This document shows positions 1-9,115 of a stretch of DNA of 64,000 nucleotides, piece after piece (positions within the stretch are counted from its first letter, which is position 1; each line of letters starts with the position of its first letter). Below the pieces are notes generated by a model that saw only the letters and a program-made list of their open reading frames with translations, had not been told where the DNA came from and did no database searches. Made by a program: the position numbers and the translations under genes. The DNA is from Desulfovibrionaceae bacterium (GTDB lineage: Bacteria > Desulfobacterota > Desulfovibrionia > Desulfovibrionales > Desulfovibrionaceae): positions 1 to 64,000 of the forward strand of contig JACCQI010000008.1 in the NCBI GenBank assembly GCA_015709315.1, given 5' to 3'.

Positions 1-64
1 AAGCTCAGGATCATGGGGATTCACGAAGCAAAGTACGCTTTAGCCGGATGAACCCTTTTTTGGG

Positions 65-727
65 CTATTCGAATTGGGTCAGTACGGTCGGGGTCGTGCC
101 CTCGGCCGGGTTCTTCAGTCGGGGGAGCATGGCGCGCACGTTGCCGCTGACCGGAATGGTCCAGTTGTGGGCCGAGACCACGGTGTGGTCCACCAGGCGG
201 GTGATCCTGGCCGACAGGTAGACGAAGTCGTTGCCGATGACGTAGGTGCCGGTCAGCCGGGCCGTTCTCGGCTTCAGGTCGTCTTCATCCTTGCTTGTAA
301 GGCCCCGGTAGTCGTCGGTGGAGGCGCCGCCGACATAGAGGCGGTCGATGCCGGCGGGTTCGCCTTCGGTGACGCACAGGTCCTTCTGGACAAGCCGGTC
401 GGCCACCTGGTCGGAAACCACCCGGCCGAACACCGATTTGTCGCCGGGATCGACCTGGTTGGCAAAGGGAGTGACGTAGACTGCGGAGTAGTCGGACAAC
501 TCTTTGCCCTTCACGTTGTCGCTCAGGACGTCGGCGGCCCGGTGATTGATCTCGATCAAGGGGGGGGCCGCCACGGCGTGGTAGGGCACGGCGGTGGGGG
601 CGTCGCCGAACATGTAGTCGTAGGTGTCCGCGCTCACCCGTTGGGAGTCTTTCCAGATTCGGTTGCCGCATCCCGATACGAAAAACAGGGCGGTTGCCGC
701 TAAAATGGTCAATGCTGCCTTGTGCAT
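65..727 (-). CDS. FlgO-like outer-membrane lipoprotein
   Basis: The 220-residue product starts with a short basic segment, a hydrophobic run and a lipobox ending VSGC near residue 20, so it should be a lipoprotein. The middle (YVTPFANQ, then FGRVVSDQVADRL) resembles the FlgO family, which in vibrios is an outer-membrane protein linked to the flagellum; the nearby motAB genes fit that reading, but this is inference. I chose the start at 727 because the longer frame up to 796 would put about 23 polar residues before the signal peptide. It lies 46 bases downstream of the purine nucleoside phosphorylase on the same strand and is probably co-transcribed with it. Family call moderately sure, function unsure. 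Confidence 0.65.
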   Translation of the reverse strand: MHKAALTILAATALFFVSGCGNRIWKDSQRVSADTYDYMFGDAPTAVPYHAVAAPPLIEINHRAADVLSDNVKGKELSDYSAVYVTPFANQVDPGDKSVFGRVVSDQVADRLVQKDLCVTEGEPAGIDRLYVGGASTDDYRGLTSKDEDDLKPRTARLTGTYVIGNDFVYLSARITRLVDHTVVSAHNWTIPVSGNVRAMLPRLKNPAEGTTPTVLTQFE

Positions 728-773
728 ACGCACTCTTCCCGGTTTTTGTTCACACTGCGCGACCGGCCGCGAG

Positions 774-1631
774 TCAGGCCGGTTCATGGGTATCATCGGC
801 CGTCGGCCGGATTTCCTTTAGCATGGCCGTTATCAGCCGCGTCATGGCGGCCGAGGACTTGTTGGCCTGGCGGATGACCTCGTCCAGGGAGGCGGATTCC
901 ATGCAGTCCGGCAGGTTCTTGTTCGTCAGGCAGGTGAGTCCGAGGACGCGGATTCCCATGTGGTGGGCCGCAATGGCCTCCATGCAGGTGGACATGCCGA
1001 TGGCGTCCGCCCCCAGCCGACGGTACATGCGGGTTTCGGCCGGGGTCTCCATGTTCGGCCCCGTGACCTGCATGAACACGCCGCGTTCCAGCCGGATGCC
1101 GAGCGCCAGGGCCGTGTCCGCGGCGAGCCGCCTGAGTCCCGGATCGTACACGGCGCGCATGTCCGGGAAACGGTCGCCCCAGGCTTCGACGTTGGGACCG
1201 CAAAGCGGTGTCGCGCCCGTCAGGTTGATGTGGTCCTCGATGACCATGGGCGACCCGGTCTCGAAGGAGGGGTTGAGCGCGCCCGCCGCATTGGTCAGGA
1301 TGAGCGTCCTGACGCCCAGTTCGCCCAGCACGCGGATGTTGTGGGTCGCCTCCTGCGGGGTGAAGCCCTCGTACAGGTGGAAGCGGCCCTCGAAGGCCAG
1401 GACCGGGACCGCGCCGATGGTCCCGGACACGAGCCGCCCGGTGTGGCTTTTCACCGTGGACACCGGAAAGCGGTCGATGTCCCCGTAGGGGACGGTGACC
1501 GGGTTTTCCACGGCTTGGGTCAGTCCGCCGAGGCCGGTGCCCGTGACCATCCCGATACTACCGTCTTGAATTTTGCCTAGCTTTTCCTGTATATATGCGG
1601 CAGACTGTTGTATCTTTCTCCGGTATTCCAT
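774..1631 (-). CDS. purine nucleoside phosphorylase (PNP/MTAP family 2)
   Basis: This 285-residue cytoplasmic enzyme should cleave purine (deoxy)nucleosides with phosphate to base and (deoxy)ribose 1-phosphate for purine salvage. Visible family signatures are the phosphate-binding GTGLGGL near the N terminus, the block FEGRFHLYEG, LTNAAGALNP, and the late TGPNMETPAE and GMSTCMEA segments. The late TNKN supplies the Asn that reads 6-oxopurines in trimeric PNPs, so inosine/guanosine is the expected substrate. The start at 1631 is preceded by AGGAG at good spacing; an upstream in-frame extension to 1685 lacks this and is not used. It is divergent from motA with a 90-base gap. Confidence 0.9.
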   Translation of the reverse strand: MEYRRKIQQSAAYIQEKLGKIQDGSIGMVTGTGLGGLTQAVENPVTVPYGDIDRFPVSTVKSHTGRLVSGTIGAVPVLAFEGRFHLYEGFTPQEATHNIRVLGELGVRTLILTNAAGALNPSFETGSPMVIEDHINLTGATPLCGPNVEAWGDRFPDMRAVYDPGLRRLAADTALALGIRLERGVFMQVTGPNMETPAETRMYRRLGADAIGMSTCMEAIAAHHMGIRVLGLTCLTNKNLPDCMESASLDEVIRQANKSSAAMTRLITAMLKEIRPTADDTHEPA

Positions 1632-1721
1632 GTGGGCTCCTATGGTCGAGGTGGTTTTAGGTATGGGGGCGGGAGCCTTTAACAACGGAACGCACAGGCT
1701 TTCGAAGGACAGGCTCGTTTT

Positions 1722-2477
1722 ATGGATATCGTGACGCTACTTGGTCTTGCCGTTGGATTTTCGCTCATCATCGGTGCCATCATCCTCGGTGGGGCCGTTG
1801 ATATATTCATCAATATTCCGGGCATGATGATCGTTGTCGGCGGCACCCTGGCCTCCATCATGGTGGCCTTTCCCTTTGAAGAGGTTATACAAGCCTTCAA
1901 GGCCGCGTTCAAGATGTTCGTCCAGCGGAAGAGCAGAGTCCGCGATGTGGTCAACATCATGGTCAAGGTGGCGGAGATCAGCCGCCGCGAGGGGCTTCTC
2001 GCCCTGGAAAACGTCCAGACCGAGAACATGGTTCTCAAGAAATCCTGCCAGCTCATCGCGGACAACGCCGACCCGGACCTAATCCGCTCCACGCTTTCCA
2101 TCGAGATCAATTCCATGCGCCGCCGCCACCAGGTGGGGCAGGACGTGTTCAAGCGGCTGGCCGCGCTGGCCCCGGCCTTCGGGATGATGGGCACGCTTAT
2201 CGGCCTGGTCCAGATGCTGACCCAGCTCAACGATCCCAAGAAGATCGGCCCGGCCATGGCCGTGGCCCTGCTGACCACCTTCTACGGGTCGGCCATGTCC
2301 ACCCTGTTCTTCATCCCCATGGCGGCCAAGCTCAAGGCGCGCACGCTCCAGGAACAATTGCATCTGGAAGTCATTTTCGAGGGGGCCAAGTCCATTCTTG
2401 AAAACAACAACCCGAGGCTGGTGTACGAGAAGCTTTCGTCCTTCCTGGCACCAGCCGAGCGTGAGAGACAGCGATGA
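1722..2477 (+). CDS. motA: flagellar motor stator protein MotA/PomA type
   Basis: A 251-residue inner-membrane stator subunit. Two hydrophobic helices lie at the N terminus (about residues 4-50), followed by a charged cytoplasmic loop with the torque-generating region, then two more helices containing the MotA-family stretch LAPAFGMMGTLIGLV and ALLTTFYGSAMSTLFF. Length and the short N terminus resemble PomA-like stators, but ion choice (H+ or Na+) cannot be read safely here. Its stop overlaps the motB start (ATGA), so the two are translationally coupled, as is usual for this complex. Confidence 0.92.
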   Translation: MDIVTLLGLAVGFSLIIGAIILGGAVDIFINIPGMMIVVGGTLASIMVAFPFEEVIQAFKAAFKMFVQRKSRVRDVVNIMVKVAEISRREGLLALENVQTENMVLKKSCQLIADNADPDLIRSTLSIEINSMRRRHQVGQDVFKRLAALAPAFGMMGTLIGLVQMLTQLNDPKKIGPAMAVALLTTFYGSAMSTLFFIPMAAKLKARTLQEQLHLEVIFEGAKSILENNNPRLVYEKLSSFLAPAERERQR

Positions 2478-3214
2478 ACACGGATGACGACCTTCTGCGC
2501 GATCTCCAGGAAGAGGAGGAGGGCGGCCAGGAGTGGTTGACCACCTTTGCCGATCTCTCCCTGCTTCTGCTGGTTTTCTTTGTGCTGCTCTACTCCATGT
2601 CCACCCTGGACACGGAGAAGTTTTCCGAGACCTTTTCCTCGGTGACCCAGGCGCTCCAGGGCAAGATGGATAAGATATCCACCTCCCGGATCACCCAGGA
2701 AGAGGCCGGGGTGCTCATCGACCAGGCGTTGATGCGGCGGCAGATCATCGAGTCCCAGCGCAAGGTCTATGCCGAGGTCAAGACCCTGCAGACCAAGAAG
2801 GGTGTGGAGGGCGTGGTCAGCGCCAACTTCGAGGACGGGATCATCACCATCCGCGTGCCCGGCGACGTCATGTTCGACTCCGGGCAGATTCAGCTCACGG
2901 CCCGGGGCGCGGCCGTGGTGGCCACGCTCAAGGATTTTTTCATCCGGCACAAGGACCAGAACATCAAGATCATCGGTTATACGGACAATGTCCGGCCCCG
3001 CGCGGGATCGCGCTTCAAGGACAATTGGGAAATTTCGGCCCTGCGCGCGGTCAACGTGCTCAGGGAACTGCTCAAGATGGGCCTGGAATCCACGCGGCTG
3101 ACCGCCACCGGGCTCGCCTACCTCAACCCGCTGTATCCGAACACGTCGGACGAGTACCGGGCCAAGAACCGGCGGGTTGAATTCGTGTTGGAGAAACGGG
3201 TTTCCGGCGATTAG
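2474..3214 (+). CDS. motB: flagellar motor stator protein MotB (OmpA-like)
   Basis: A 246-residue stator partner of MotA. After a short acidic cytoplasmic tail comes the single membrane helix TFADLSLLLLVFFVLL carrying the ion-conducting Asp, here D27. The C-terminal half (about residues 125-240) is an OmpA-type peptidoglycan-binding domain with the IIGYTDN segment, NWEISALRA and KNRRVEF. It overlaps motA by four bases and is followed after 38 bases by a PilZ gene. Confidence 0.92.
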   Translation: MNTDDDLLRDLQEEEEGGQEWLTTFADLSLLLLVFFVLLYSMSTLDTEKFSETFSSVTQALQGKMDKISTSRITQEEAGVLIDQALMRRQIIESQRKVYAEVKTLQTKKGVEGVVSANFEDGIITIRVPGDVMFDSGQIQLTARGAAVVATLKDFFIRHKDQNIKIIGYTDNVRPRAGSRFKDNWEISALRAVNVLRELLKMGLESTRLTATGLAYLNPLYPNTSDEYRAKNRRVEFVLEKRVSGD

Positions 3215-3252
3215 GAAACCCCGGCGGATATATGAGAGATTTTGGGGGAGCA

Positions 3253-3633
3253 ATGGATTTCGACATCAGCATTCCGGAAGAAAATGGACAGCTCAGAAAA
3301 GCTTTTCGGACAAGGGTTCCCGGCCTGGCGGTCCGGTTCCCGGCTCTGGGGAGGACCATGGACGTCATGGACCTCAGCGCGACCGGCTTCGCGGTCCTGG
3401 ACCCCGGCAAGGGGTTTAAGGAGAACCAGTCCCTTGAGGTGGACCTTTTGATCAAGGACAAGCTGTTTCTTGGCGGGGCGGATGCCGTGGTCATGCGCGT
3501 GCTGGACAACGGCATCATCGGCATGAATTTCGTCGATCTCGACCGGCAGCGGCAGATCAAGCTCGACAAGCTGGTTCTGGAAGTCCAGAAGCGGCTCATC
3601 GCGCTCCGCAAGAAGAAACGCGAGCAGGGCTGA
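3253..3633 (+). CDS. PilZ-domain cyclic-di-GMP-binding protein
   Basis: A 126-residue protein that is almost entirely a PilZ domain. The two ligand motifs are present: RKAFR (RxxxR) near residue 13 and DLSATG (DxSxxG) about 30 residues later, so c-di-GMP binding is likely. A basic C-terminal tail ends the protein. I start at 3253, where GGGGGAG sits at good spacing, rather than at the in-frame ATG 21 bases earlier. Sitting directly after motAB, it may tune motility in a YcgR-like way, although it lacks the YcgR N-terminal domain; the biotin carboxylase gene begins two bases after its stop. Confidence 0.85.
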   Translation: MDFDISIPEENGQLRKAFRTRVPGLAVRFPALGRTMDVMDLSATGFAVLDPGKGFKENQSLEVDLLIKDKLFLGGADAVVMRVLDNGIIGMNFVDLDRQRQIKLDKLVLEVQKRLIALRKKKREQG

Positions 3634-3635
3634 CC

Positions 3636-5063
3636 GTGGATTCGGCAAATCTCGGCCGGCATAAGGTCCTCATAGCCAATCGCGGCGAGATCGCCATGCG
3701 GGTCATGCACGCCTGTCGGCGGCTGGGCCTGGATTTCGTCTGCGTGACCACCCGCGAGGACCTCCATTCCGGGCATGTCCGCCTGGCGCGCGAGTTGGGC
3801 GGGGATCAAGCCGTCTATACCATCACCTCCTACCTCGACGCCAACGAGCTTTTTTCCGTGGCCGACGCCAGCCGGGCCACGGCCGTGCATCCCGGATACG
3901 GCTTCTTCGCCGAGGACTTCCGGTTCGCCCGGCGGGTGGTGCGCCGCGACCGGCCCCTGGAATTCATCGGGCCGTCCTGGTGGGTCATCCGCGACCTGGG
4001 CGACAAGATCAACACCAAACGCATCGCCCGCAGCCTGGGCGTGCCCACGGTCCCCGGGTCGGACCGGCCCGTGTACAGCGAGATGGAGGCGGACGAGATC
4101 GCGGCCTCCCTGTTCGAGTTCCAGGCCACGCAGGGGATCTCCGACGGCGTCATCATGGTCAAGGCGTCGGCCGGCGGCGGGGGCATGGGCATCGAGGAGG
4201 TCGGCGGGTTCGAGGCGTTCCGCTCCGTGTTCCGCCGCATCCGCAACTACGCCAAGCGGAATTTCGGCGACGAGGGCGTGCTCATCGAGCAGCGGATTTT
4301 CGACTTCAACCACCTGGAGGTCCAGGTGGTGGGCGAGCGGGGCGGCAAGAAGCACGTTCATTTCGGCACCCGCAACTGCTCGGTGCAGTCCACGGGCAAG
4401 CAGAAACGCATCGAGGTGGCCCCCGGCTTCGCTCCCGGCGTGGTGCCGTACACCTTCGACGCCGCCCGCGTGCTGGACGAGATCACCCGCCATTCCCTGG
4501 CCATGGCCCAAGAGACCCGCTACGACAACGTGGGCACCTGGGAGTGGATCATCACCCCGCGCGGCGAGCCGTTTCTCATGGAGGTCAACACCCGCATCCA
4601 GGTGGAGAACGGCGTGTCCGCCGTCATTTCGCGCGTGAACGGCGGCCCGGTGGACATCCTCGCCGAGCAGATTAGGCTGGCCCTGGGCGGTAGCCTGGAC
4701 TACGGCCAGCCCGACATCGCTTTTGACGGCGTGGGCATCGAATACCGGCTGGTGGCCGAGAACACGGACAATCGGTTTACCCCGTGCGCCGGGACCATCA
4801 CCCGTTTCGGCTGGCGGGAGCACGACTGGCTCGACGTGTACACGCAGGTGCCCACGGACGTCCCCTACGAAATTCCCATGGAATACGACCCCAATCTGGC
4901 CCTGGCCATCGTCTGGGGCGCTGATCTGGCCCAGGCCAAGGAGCGGGGGCTTCAGTTCCTCGGCGAATTGGTCCTGGAGGGGGATGTGGCCGGGACGTCC
5001 GGGGCCTTTCACACCAACGTCGGGTTCCTGAAGGACAAGACCGGCAGGCTTCTGGAGTTCTGA
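3636..5063 (+). CDS. biotin carboxylase-like subunit (AccC family)
   Basis: A 475-residue ATP-grasp enzyme that should carboxylate biotin on a carrier protein with bicarbonate and ATP. Visible family blocks are IANRGEIAMRV at the N terminus, the nucleotide loop ASAGGGGMG near residue 176, HLEVQVVG near 225, and the catalytic MEVNTRIQVENGVS block near 315. Translation appears to start at GTG two bases after the PilZ gene, with GAGCAGGG upstream. Next comes a fused carboxyltransferase and then a biotinyl-domain protein, so the three form a carboxylase. The sequence is diverged from housekeeping AccC, so the acyl-CoA or keto-acid substrate is not certain. Confidence 0.85.
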   Translation: MDSANLGRHKVLIANRGEIAMRVMHACRRLGLDFVCVTTREDLHSGHVRLARELGGDQAVYTITSYLDANELFSVADASRATAVHPGYGFFAEDFRFARRVVRRDRPLEFIGPSWWVIRDLGDKINTKRIARSLGVPTVPGSDRPVYSEMEADEIAASLFEFQATQGISDGVIMVKASAGGGGMGIEEVGGFEAFRSVFRRIRNYAKRNFGDEGVLIEQRIFDFNHLEVQVVGERGGKKHVHFGTRNCSVQSTGKQKRIEVAPGFAPGVVPYTFDAARVLDEITRHSLAMAQETRYDNVGTWEWIITPRGEPFLMEVNTRIQVENGVSAVISRVNGGPVDILAEQIRLALGGSLDYGQPDIAFDGVGIEYRLVAENTDNRFTPCAGTITRFGWREHDWLDVYTQVPTDVPYEIPMEYDPNLALAIVWGADLAQAKERGLQFLGELVLEGDVAGTSGAFHTNVGFLKDKTGRLLEF

Positions 5064-5064
5064 G

Positions 5065-7332
5065 ATGGATGCTGAAAAGAGAATCCAGGCCCTCAAGGAC
5101 CGATTGACGTATATTTCCGACATCTTCGCGGGTCGCGAGAGCGATTCCATACGGCTGCTTTCCGCCAAGTTCGGCGAGTTGCAGGACCGGCACGGCTCGC
5201 GGCCGGGCGGGGCCACCGGCGAGGAACTGGCCCGGCTGGAGGATCTGTTCGACTTTTCCGAGCGCAAGCTCGACACCACCTTGACCCCCATGGACAAGGT
5301 GCGGATCGTCCGCCATCCGCAGCGCATCTGCCTCAAGGACATCCTGGAAAACGTCTACGACAACTACACCGAGATCGGCGGCCGGGGCGAATACAACATC
5401 GACCCCAGCATGCTCATCGCCCGGGCGGTGTTTTCCCGCCGGGTGGGCGAGAAGGTCATCGATCAGATGGTCATGGTCATCGGCCAGGAAAAGGGGCACG
5501 GCGAGGCGTTCCGCAACGGCGGTTCGGTCAAGCCGTGGGGCAACGCCAAGGCCCTGCACTACATGAAGGTGGCCGAGACCGAGAACATCCCGGTGCATAC
5601 CTTCGTGTTCACGCCCGGCGCGTATCCGCTGGAGGACTGGCCCGGCGCGGCCCAGCAGATCGCCCGTAATCTCTATGAAATGGCCGGGCTTCGCGTGCCG
5701 GTCATCGCGGTTTTTTCCGAGGGCGGTTCCGGCGGGGCCGAGGCCGTTGGGCTGGCCGACCGGCGCATCATGCTCTCCCACGGCTACTATTCCGTCATTT
5801 CCCCCGAGGGCGCGGCCGCCATCGAGGGCGGGCTTACGCCCGGCGTGCGGGCCGCGCCCAGTCTGGTCGAGAAATGCGCCCGCCAGTTGTGCATCACGGC
5901 CGATGACAACCTGCAAAACGGGTATGTGGACCGGGTGCTGCAGGAACCGCCGCTGGGCGCGCGGCCCCATCACTACGACTTTTTCCGGGAGCTTCGCCGG
6001 GAACTGGTCCAGACCACCAACGAGACGGTCAGCGAGGTCAAGCCCATGAAGCTCTACCGGGCCATGCTGGTGCGCGCCAGCAAGTCCGACGACGCCGAGT
6101 CCATCTTCATGCGCTGGACCCTGTCCCGTAGCGGGCTTGGCCGTCTGGTGGACACCCGTCAGCGCAAGTACCGGGCCATGAGCCGCCACGCCCGTAAGGA
6201 CGGGACCGGCATCTTCAGCCGGGCCGTGGCCGCGGTCAAGGGGTCGGTCTGGGCCACCCATTCCTTTGTGCGCTACGACCTGCTCGGGCGGCAGAAGAAG
6301 CGGCTGGACGCCATGTTCGAGGAACTGGGGGCCGAGGCCCATCTGGTGCGCCACAAGCTGCTCATGCCGCTCAAGAAGGGGGTGGACCGGATCATGCCGG
6401 GCAACTCGGTGGAGCGGGCCAGGGCTGGGGAGGCGGTCAAGGACCGGCTGACCCGGCTGTCCTGCCCGGAGGACGGGGCATGCCTCGTCGGTTCCGAGTG
6501 GGCGTGGATCAGCCCGCGCAGCCAGGAGGACCGGACCATTTCCTGCCCCAACGTGCGGACGCACCATTGCCCGGATCTGTGGGTGCCGGACCTGTTCGGC
6601 GATTTTGCGGGCGTCTGTCCCTCCTGCGGCCACCATTTCCCCATGGAGTACCGCTGGTACCTGGAAAACGTCTTCGACTACAAGATGTCCAAGGAATTCA
6701 ACCAGCAGCTCGAATCCATCAACCCGCTGGGCTATGAAAAGTTCGATCTCAAGCTGGACAAGGCCAAGGAGAAGACCGGGCTGAAGTCCGCCTGCATCAC
6801 CTTCGAGACCACCATCGAGGACGTGACCGCCACCGTGGCCGTGTTCTGCGCCCCCTTCCGGGGCGGTTCCGTGGGCGCGGCCGAGGGCGAGAAGTTCATC
6901 CGGGCGGCCGAGCGGGCGGGTCGCAAGCGGCAGCCGTTCATCGCCTACGTCCACGGCACGGCGGGCATCCGCATCCAGGAGGGCGTCAACGGCGTCATCC
7001 AGATGCCGCGCTGCACCATCGCCGTGCGCCGCTACATCGACAACGGCGGACTCTATCTCGTGCTCTACGACACCAATTCCTATGCCGGGCCGGTGGCCTC
7101 GTTCCTGGGCTGCTCCCCCTACCAGTTCGCGGTCCAATCCTCCAATATCGGCTTTGCCGGGCCGGGGGTCATCGCCGAGACCACGGGCATGCCCGTGCCG
7201 CCGGACTATCATCGCGCCTACCACGCACTGCAGCGGGGCCACATCCATGGCATCTGGGATCGCCGGGAGGTCAGGAAGAACCTCCACCAATCCCTCTTGA
7301 CCATGGGAGGCCGCAACCTATACTATCGCTGA
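5065..7332 (+). CDS. fused carboxyltransferase (AccA-like plus AccD-like halves)
   Basis: A 755-residue protein holding both halves of an acetyl-CoA-carboxylase-type carboxyltransferase. The N-terminal half (about residues 70-330) is AccA-like, with GQEKGHGEAFRN, TPGAYPLEDWPGAAQ and the oxyanion block GGSGGAEAVGLAD. A linker of about 150 residues follows. The C-terminal half (about 490-755) is AccD-like and begins with a Cys/His zinc-ribbon region containing CPSCGHHF. The order alpha then beta in one chain is unusual, since most bacteria have separate accA and accD. It begins one base after the biotin carboxylase stop. It should move carboxyl from biotin to acetyl-CoA or a related acyl-CoA. 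Confidence 0.85.
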   Translation: MDAEKRIQALKDRLTYISDIFAGRESDSIRLLSAKFGELQDRHGSRPGGATGEELARLEDLFDFSERKLDTTLTPMDKVRIVRHPQRICLKDILENVYDNYTEIGGRGEYNIDPSMLIARAVFSRRVGEKVIDQMVMVIGQEKGHGEAFRNGGSVKPWGNAKALHYMKVAETENIPVHTFVFTPGAYPLEDWPGAAQQIARNLYEMAGLRVPVIAVFSEGGSGGAEAVGLADRRIMLSHGYYSVISPEGAAAIEGGLTPGVRAAPSLVEKCARQLCITADDNLQNGYVDRVLQEPPLGARPHHYDFFRELRRELVQTTNETVSEVKPMKLYRAMLVRASKSDDAESIFMRWTLSRSGLGRLVDTRQRKYRAMSRHARKDGTGIFSRAVAAVKGSVWATHSFVRYDLLGRQKKRLDAMFEELGAEAHLVRHKLLMPLKKGVDRIMPGNSVERARAGEAVKDRLTRLSCPEDGACLVGSEWAWISPRSQEDRTISCPNVRTHHCPDLWVPDLFGDFAGVCPSCGHHFPMEYRWYLENVFDYKMSKEFNQQLESINPLGYEKFDLKLDKAKEKTGLKSACITFETTIEDVTATVAVFCAPFRGGSVGAAEGEKFIRAAERAGRKRQPFIAYVHGTAGIRIQEGVNGVIQMPRCTIAVRRYIDNGGLYLVLYDTNSYAGPVASFLGCSPYQFAVQSSNIGFAGPGVIAETTGMPVPPDYHRAYHALQRGHIHGIWDRREVRKNLHQSLLTMGGRNLYYR

Positions 7333-7405
7333 CTCTTGAGCCGAGGCGCGGCGTTCGTTCTTGTTTAAAACACGCTGCGGCAATACCTGAATAAGAGGAT
7401 AAATA

Positions 7406-8056
7406 GTGCTGAATATCAAAGAGTTGCTTGATAAGGTGAAGGCGTCCCCCTACCGCGAGATCGTGGTCCGCGCCCCCCATACCGGCGTGGTCGAGTTCGC
7501 CGGGCTGAAACAGGGCGACACGGTTCGCGGACCGGGCGGCGACTACAAGGAGAAGCCCGGCACGCTGCTGGCCCACCTGACCCGCGAGAAAAACCGCAAG
7601 CCCATCATGGCTCCGGAAAAGGGCGAGGTGGAGGTGATTCATTCGCGGCACGAGGGGCAGTTCGTGGAGGCGGGCGAGCCGCTTATGACCATCAAGCATT
7701 ACCTGACCCGCAAAGAGGTCATCGAGCTTATTCTTCAGGAGGCCCTGTACCTCTTCCGCGCCCCGGAGCGGGCCAAGTATTACTTCGTGCCCGAGGTGGA
7801 TCAGAAGCTCAAGGTCTCCGGCAAGCGGTCGGTCAAGGTGCATGAGGGCATGGAGTTTCTCATCGTTTCCCGCATGAAGCGCGAGACCCCGCTGGCCTAT
7901 TCCGGCCCCGAGGGGATCATCTATTCCGTGTATTTCGGCCGGGGCGAGAACGTGGACGAGGGCGAGCCGCTTATCGGCGTCTGTCCCGAGGACCAGCTCA
8001 CCGTCATTCAGGACGTGGTGGCCCGCATCCAGAGCGAGTGGGAAGAGCAGGAATAG
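7406..8056 (+). CDS. biotin carrier-like protein (biotinyl/lipoyl domain)
   Basis: A 216-residue protein with two beta-rich lipoyl/biotinyl-type segments. The C-terminal one reads LIVSRMKRETPLAYSG, then GRGENVDEGEPLIGV, which lines up with the biotin-acceptor block of BCCP; the acceptor would be the Lys of RMK, where most carriers have AMKM. The N-terminal segment (APHTGVVEFAG, then FVEAGEPLMTI) is a second barrel without a clear acceptor Lys. Translation starts at GTG after AGAGGATAAATA. It follows the carboxyltransferase by 73 bases. Carrier role strongly suggested by context; the altered motif leaves biotinylation to be shown. Confidence 0.75.
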   Translation: MLNIKELLDKVKASPYREIVVRAPHTGVVEFAGLKQGDTVRGPGGDYKEKPGTLLAHLTREKNRKPIMAPEKGEVEVIHSRHEGQFVEAGEPLMTIKHYLTRKEVIELILQEALYLFRAPERAKYYFVPEVDQKLKVSGKRSVKVHEGMEFLIVSRMKRETPLAYSGPEGIIYSVYFGRGENVDEGEPLIGVCPEDQLTVIQDVVARIQSEWEEQE

Positions 8057-8101
8057 GGCGGTCGGCGAACTTTTTCAGACAACCGAAACCGGGAGCAGGC
8101 T

Positions 8102-8446
8102 ATGGGCAGGTATCTCCAGATCAGGGTGTCCGCTTGGACGTTCAGCGAGGATGAGGTGGAGAAGGCTTGGCCTTCCCTGTGGAAGCTGGTTTGGGGCGAT
8201 GGCGGCGACGCCGTTCCCAAGAAGGGCGTGATGGAGCTGGCCCTGGCCGTGTTCGATGCGGTGCGCGCCGGACTGGTCGAGCCGCGGGTGGCCGAGGCCC
8301 TGAAGGACAAGGCCGACGAGGCGGATCGGCTGTACCACGCCATCGGGAAGGCGCTGGCCGCCCGGGACCCCCAAAAGGCGGACAGGCTCAGCTACGAACT
8401 CGAGGACTGCCTGGAAGCTCTTGAAGACATCGCCCGCAAATTTTGA
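8102..8446 (+). CDS. small helical protein of unknown function
   Basis: A 114-residue soluble protein with no signal peptide and no motif I recognise. It opens with a short hydrophobic strand containing four aromatic residues (Trp, Phe), then predicted helices rich in Ala, Asp and Glu, ending in a Leu/Glu-rich helix. GGGAGCAGGC before the ATG gives a good ribosome site. It lies 45 bases after the biotin carrier on the same strand and 45 bases before ssb, so it may belong to either transcript. Confidence 0.75.
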   Translation: MGRYLQIRVSAWTFSEDEVEKAWPSLWKLVWGDGGDAVPKKGVMELALAVFDAVRAGLVEPRVAEALKDKADEADRLYHAIGKALAARDPQKADRLSYELEDCLEALEDIARKF

Positions 8447-8491
8447 TACTGATTTTTCCATCAGAGAGTATGTAATTCGCAAGGAGTTGAA

Positions 8492-9034
8492 ATGGCTGGC
8501 AGCATGAATAAAGTGATACTCATCGGACGGGTCGGACAGGACCCGAAAGTTTCCTATACCGGCTCCGGGCAGGCGGTGGCGAACTTCTCCGTGGCCACGG
8601 ACGAGGGCTACCGCGATCGTCAGACCGGTCAGCGGGTCGAGCGCACGGAATGGCATCGCGTGGTGGCCTGGCGCCAGCAGGCGGAGTTCGTGGGCAACTA
8701 CATCGGCAAGGGCCGCCTGGTCATGGTCGAAGGCAAGCTCCAGACCCGCAAGTGGCAGGGCCAGGACGGCCAGGACCGCTACACCACCGAGATTGTGGCC
8801 GACAACATCCAGGGCCTGGATCGCGCTCCCGAAGGTGCCCAGGCGGGCCAGCAGTCCGGCTACCAGCAAGGCGGCGGCTACCAGCAGAACAACTACCAGC
8901 AGGGACAGCAGAACGGCTATCAGAAGCCCCAGCAGAACGGCTACCAGCAGCCCCAGCAGCCTCAGCAGCAGGAAGAGGATCTCGGCCCCGCCTTCCCGTC
9001 CGAGGCCAGCGGCATGGACGACGTGCCGTTCTGA
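8492..9034 (+). CDS. ssb: single-stranded DNA-binding protein
   Basis: A 180-residue SSB. Residues 1-110 form the OB fold (MNKVILIGRVGQDP, NFSVATDEGY, TEWHRVVAW, VEGKLQTRKWQ). A Gln/Tyr/Gly-rich linker follows with a repeated QQNGYQ-type unit, and the chain ends with the acidic tip GMDDVPF that recruits replication and repair partners. AAGGAG lies six bases before the first ATG, which favours this start over an in-frame ATG twelve bases later. A strong terminator follows at 9116. Confidence 0.96.
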   Translation: MAGSMNKVILIGRVGQDPKVSYTGSGQAVANFSVATDEGYRDRQTGQRVERTEWHRVVAWRQQAEFVGNYIGKGRLVMVEGKLQTRKWQGQDGQDRYTTEIVADNIQGLDRAPEGAQAGQQSGYQQGGGYQQNNYQQGQQNGYQKPQQNGYQQPQQPQQQEEDLGPAFPSEASGMDDVPF

Positions 9035-9115
9035 TGCGTCGTGTGTGGCAACTGTCCGGTCATGGGTAACAGATTATGCTGTTAAGCTAGGCCCGGTGAG
9101 GGCTGCGAGAGTTTT

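Noticed and set aside
4798-7290. 830-codon minus-strand frame opposite the carboxyltransferase
   Set aside because: Antisense shadow: Gly/His/Asp/Val-rich composition without domains; the plus strand encodes recognisable AccA/AccD halves.
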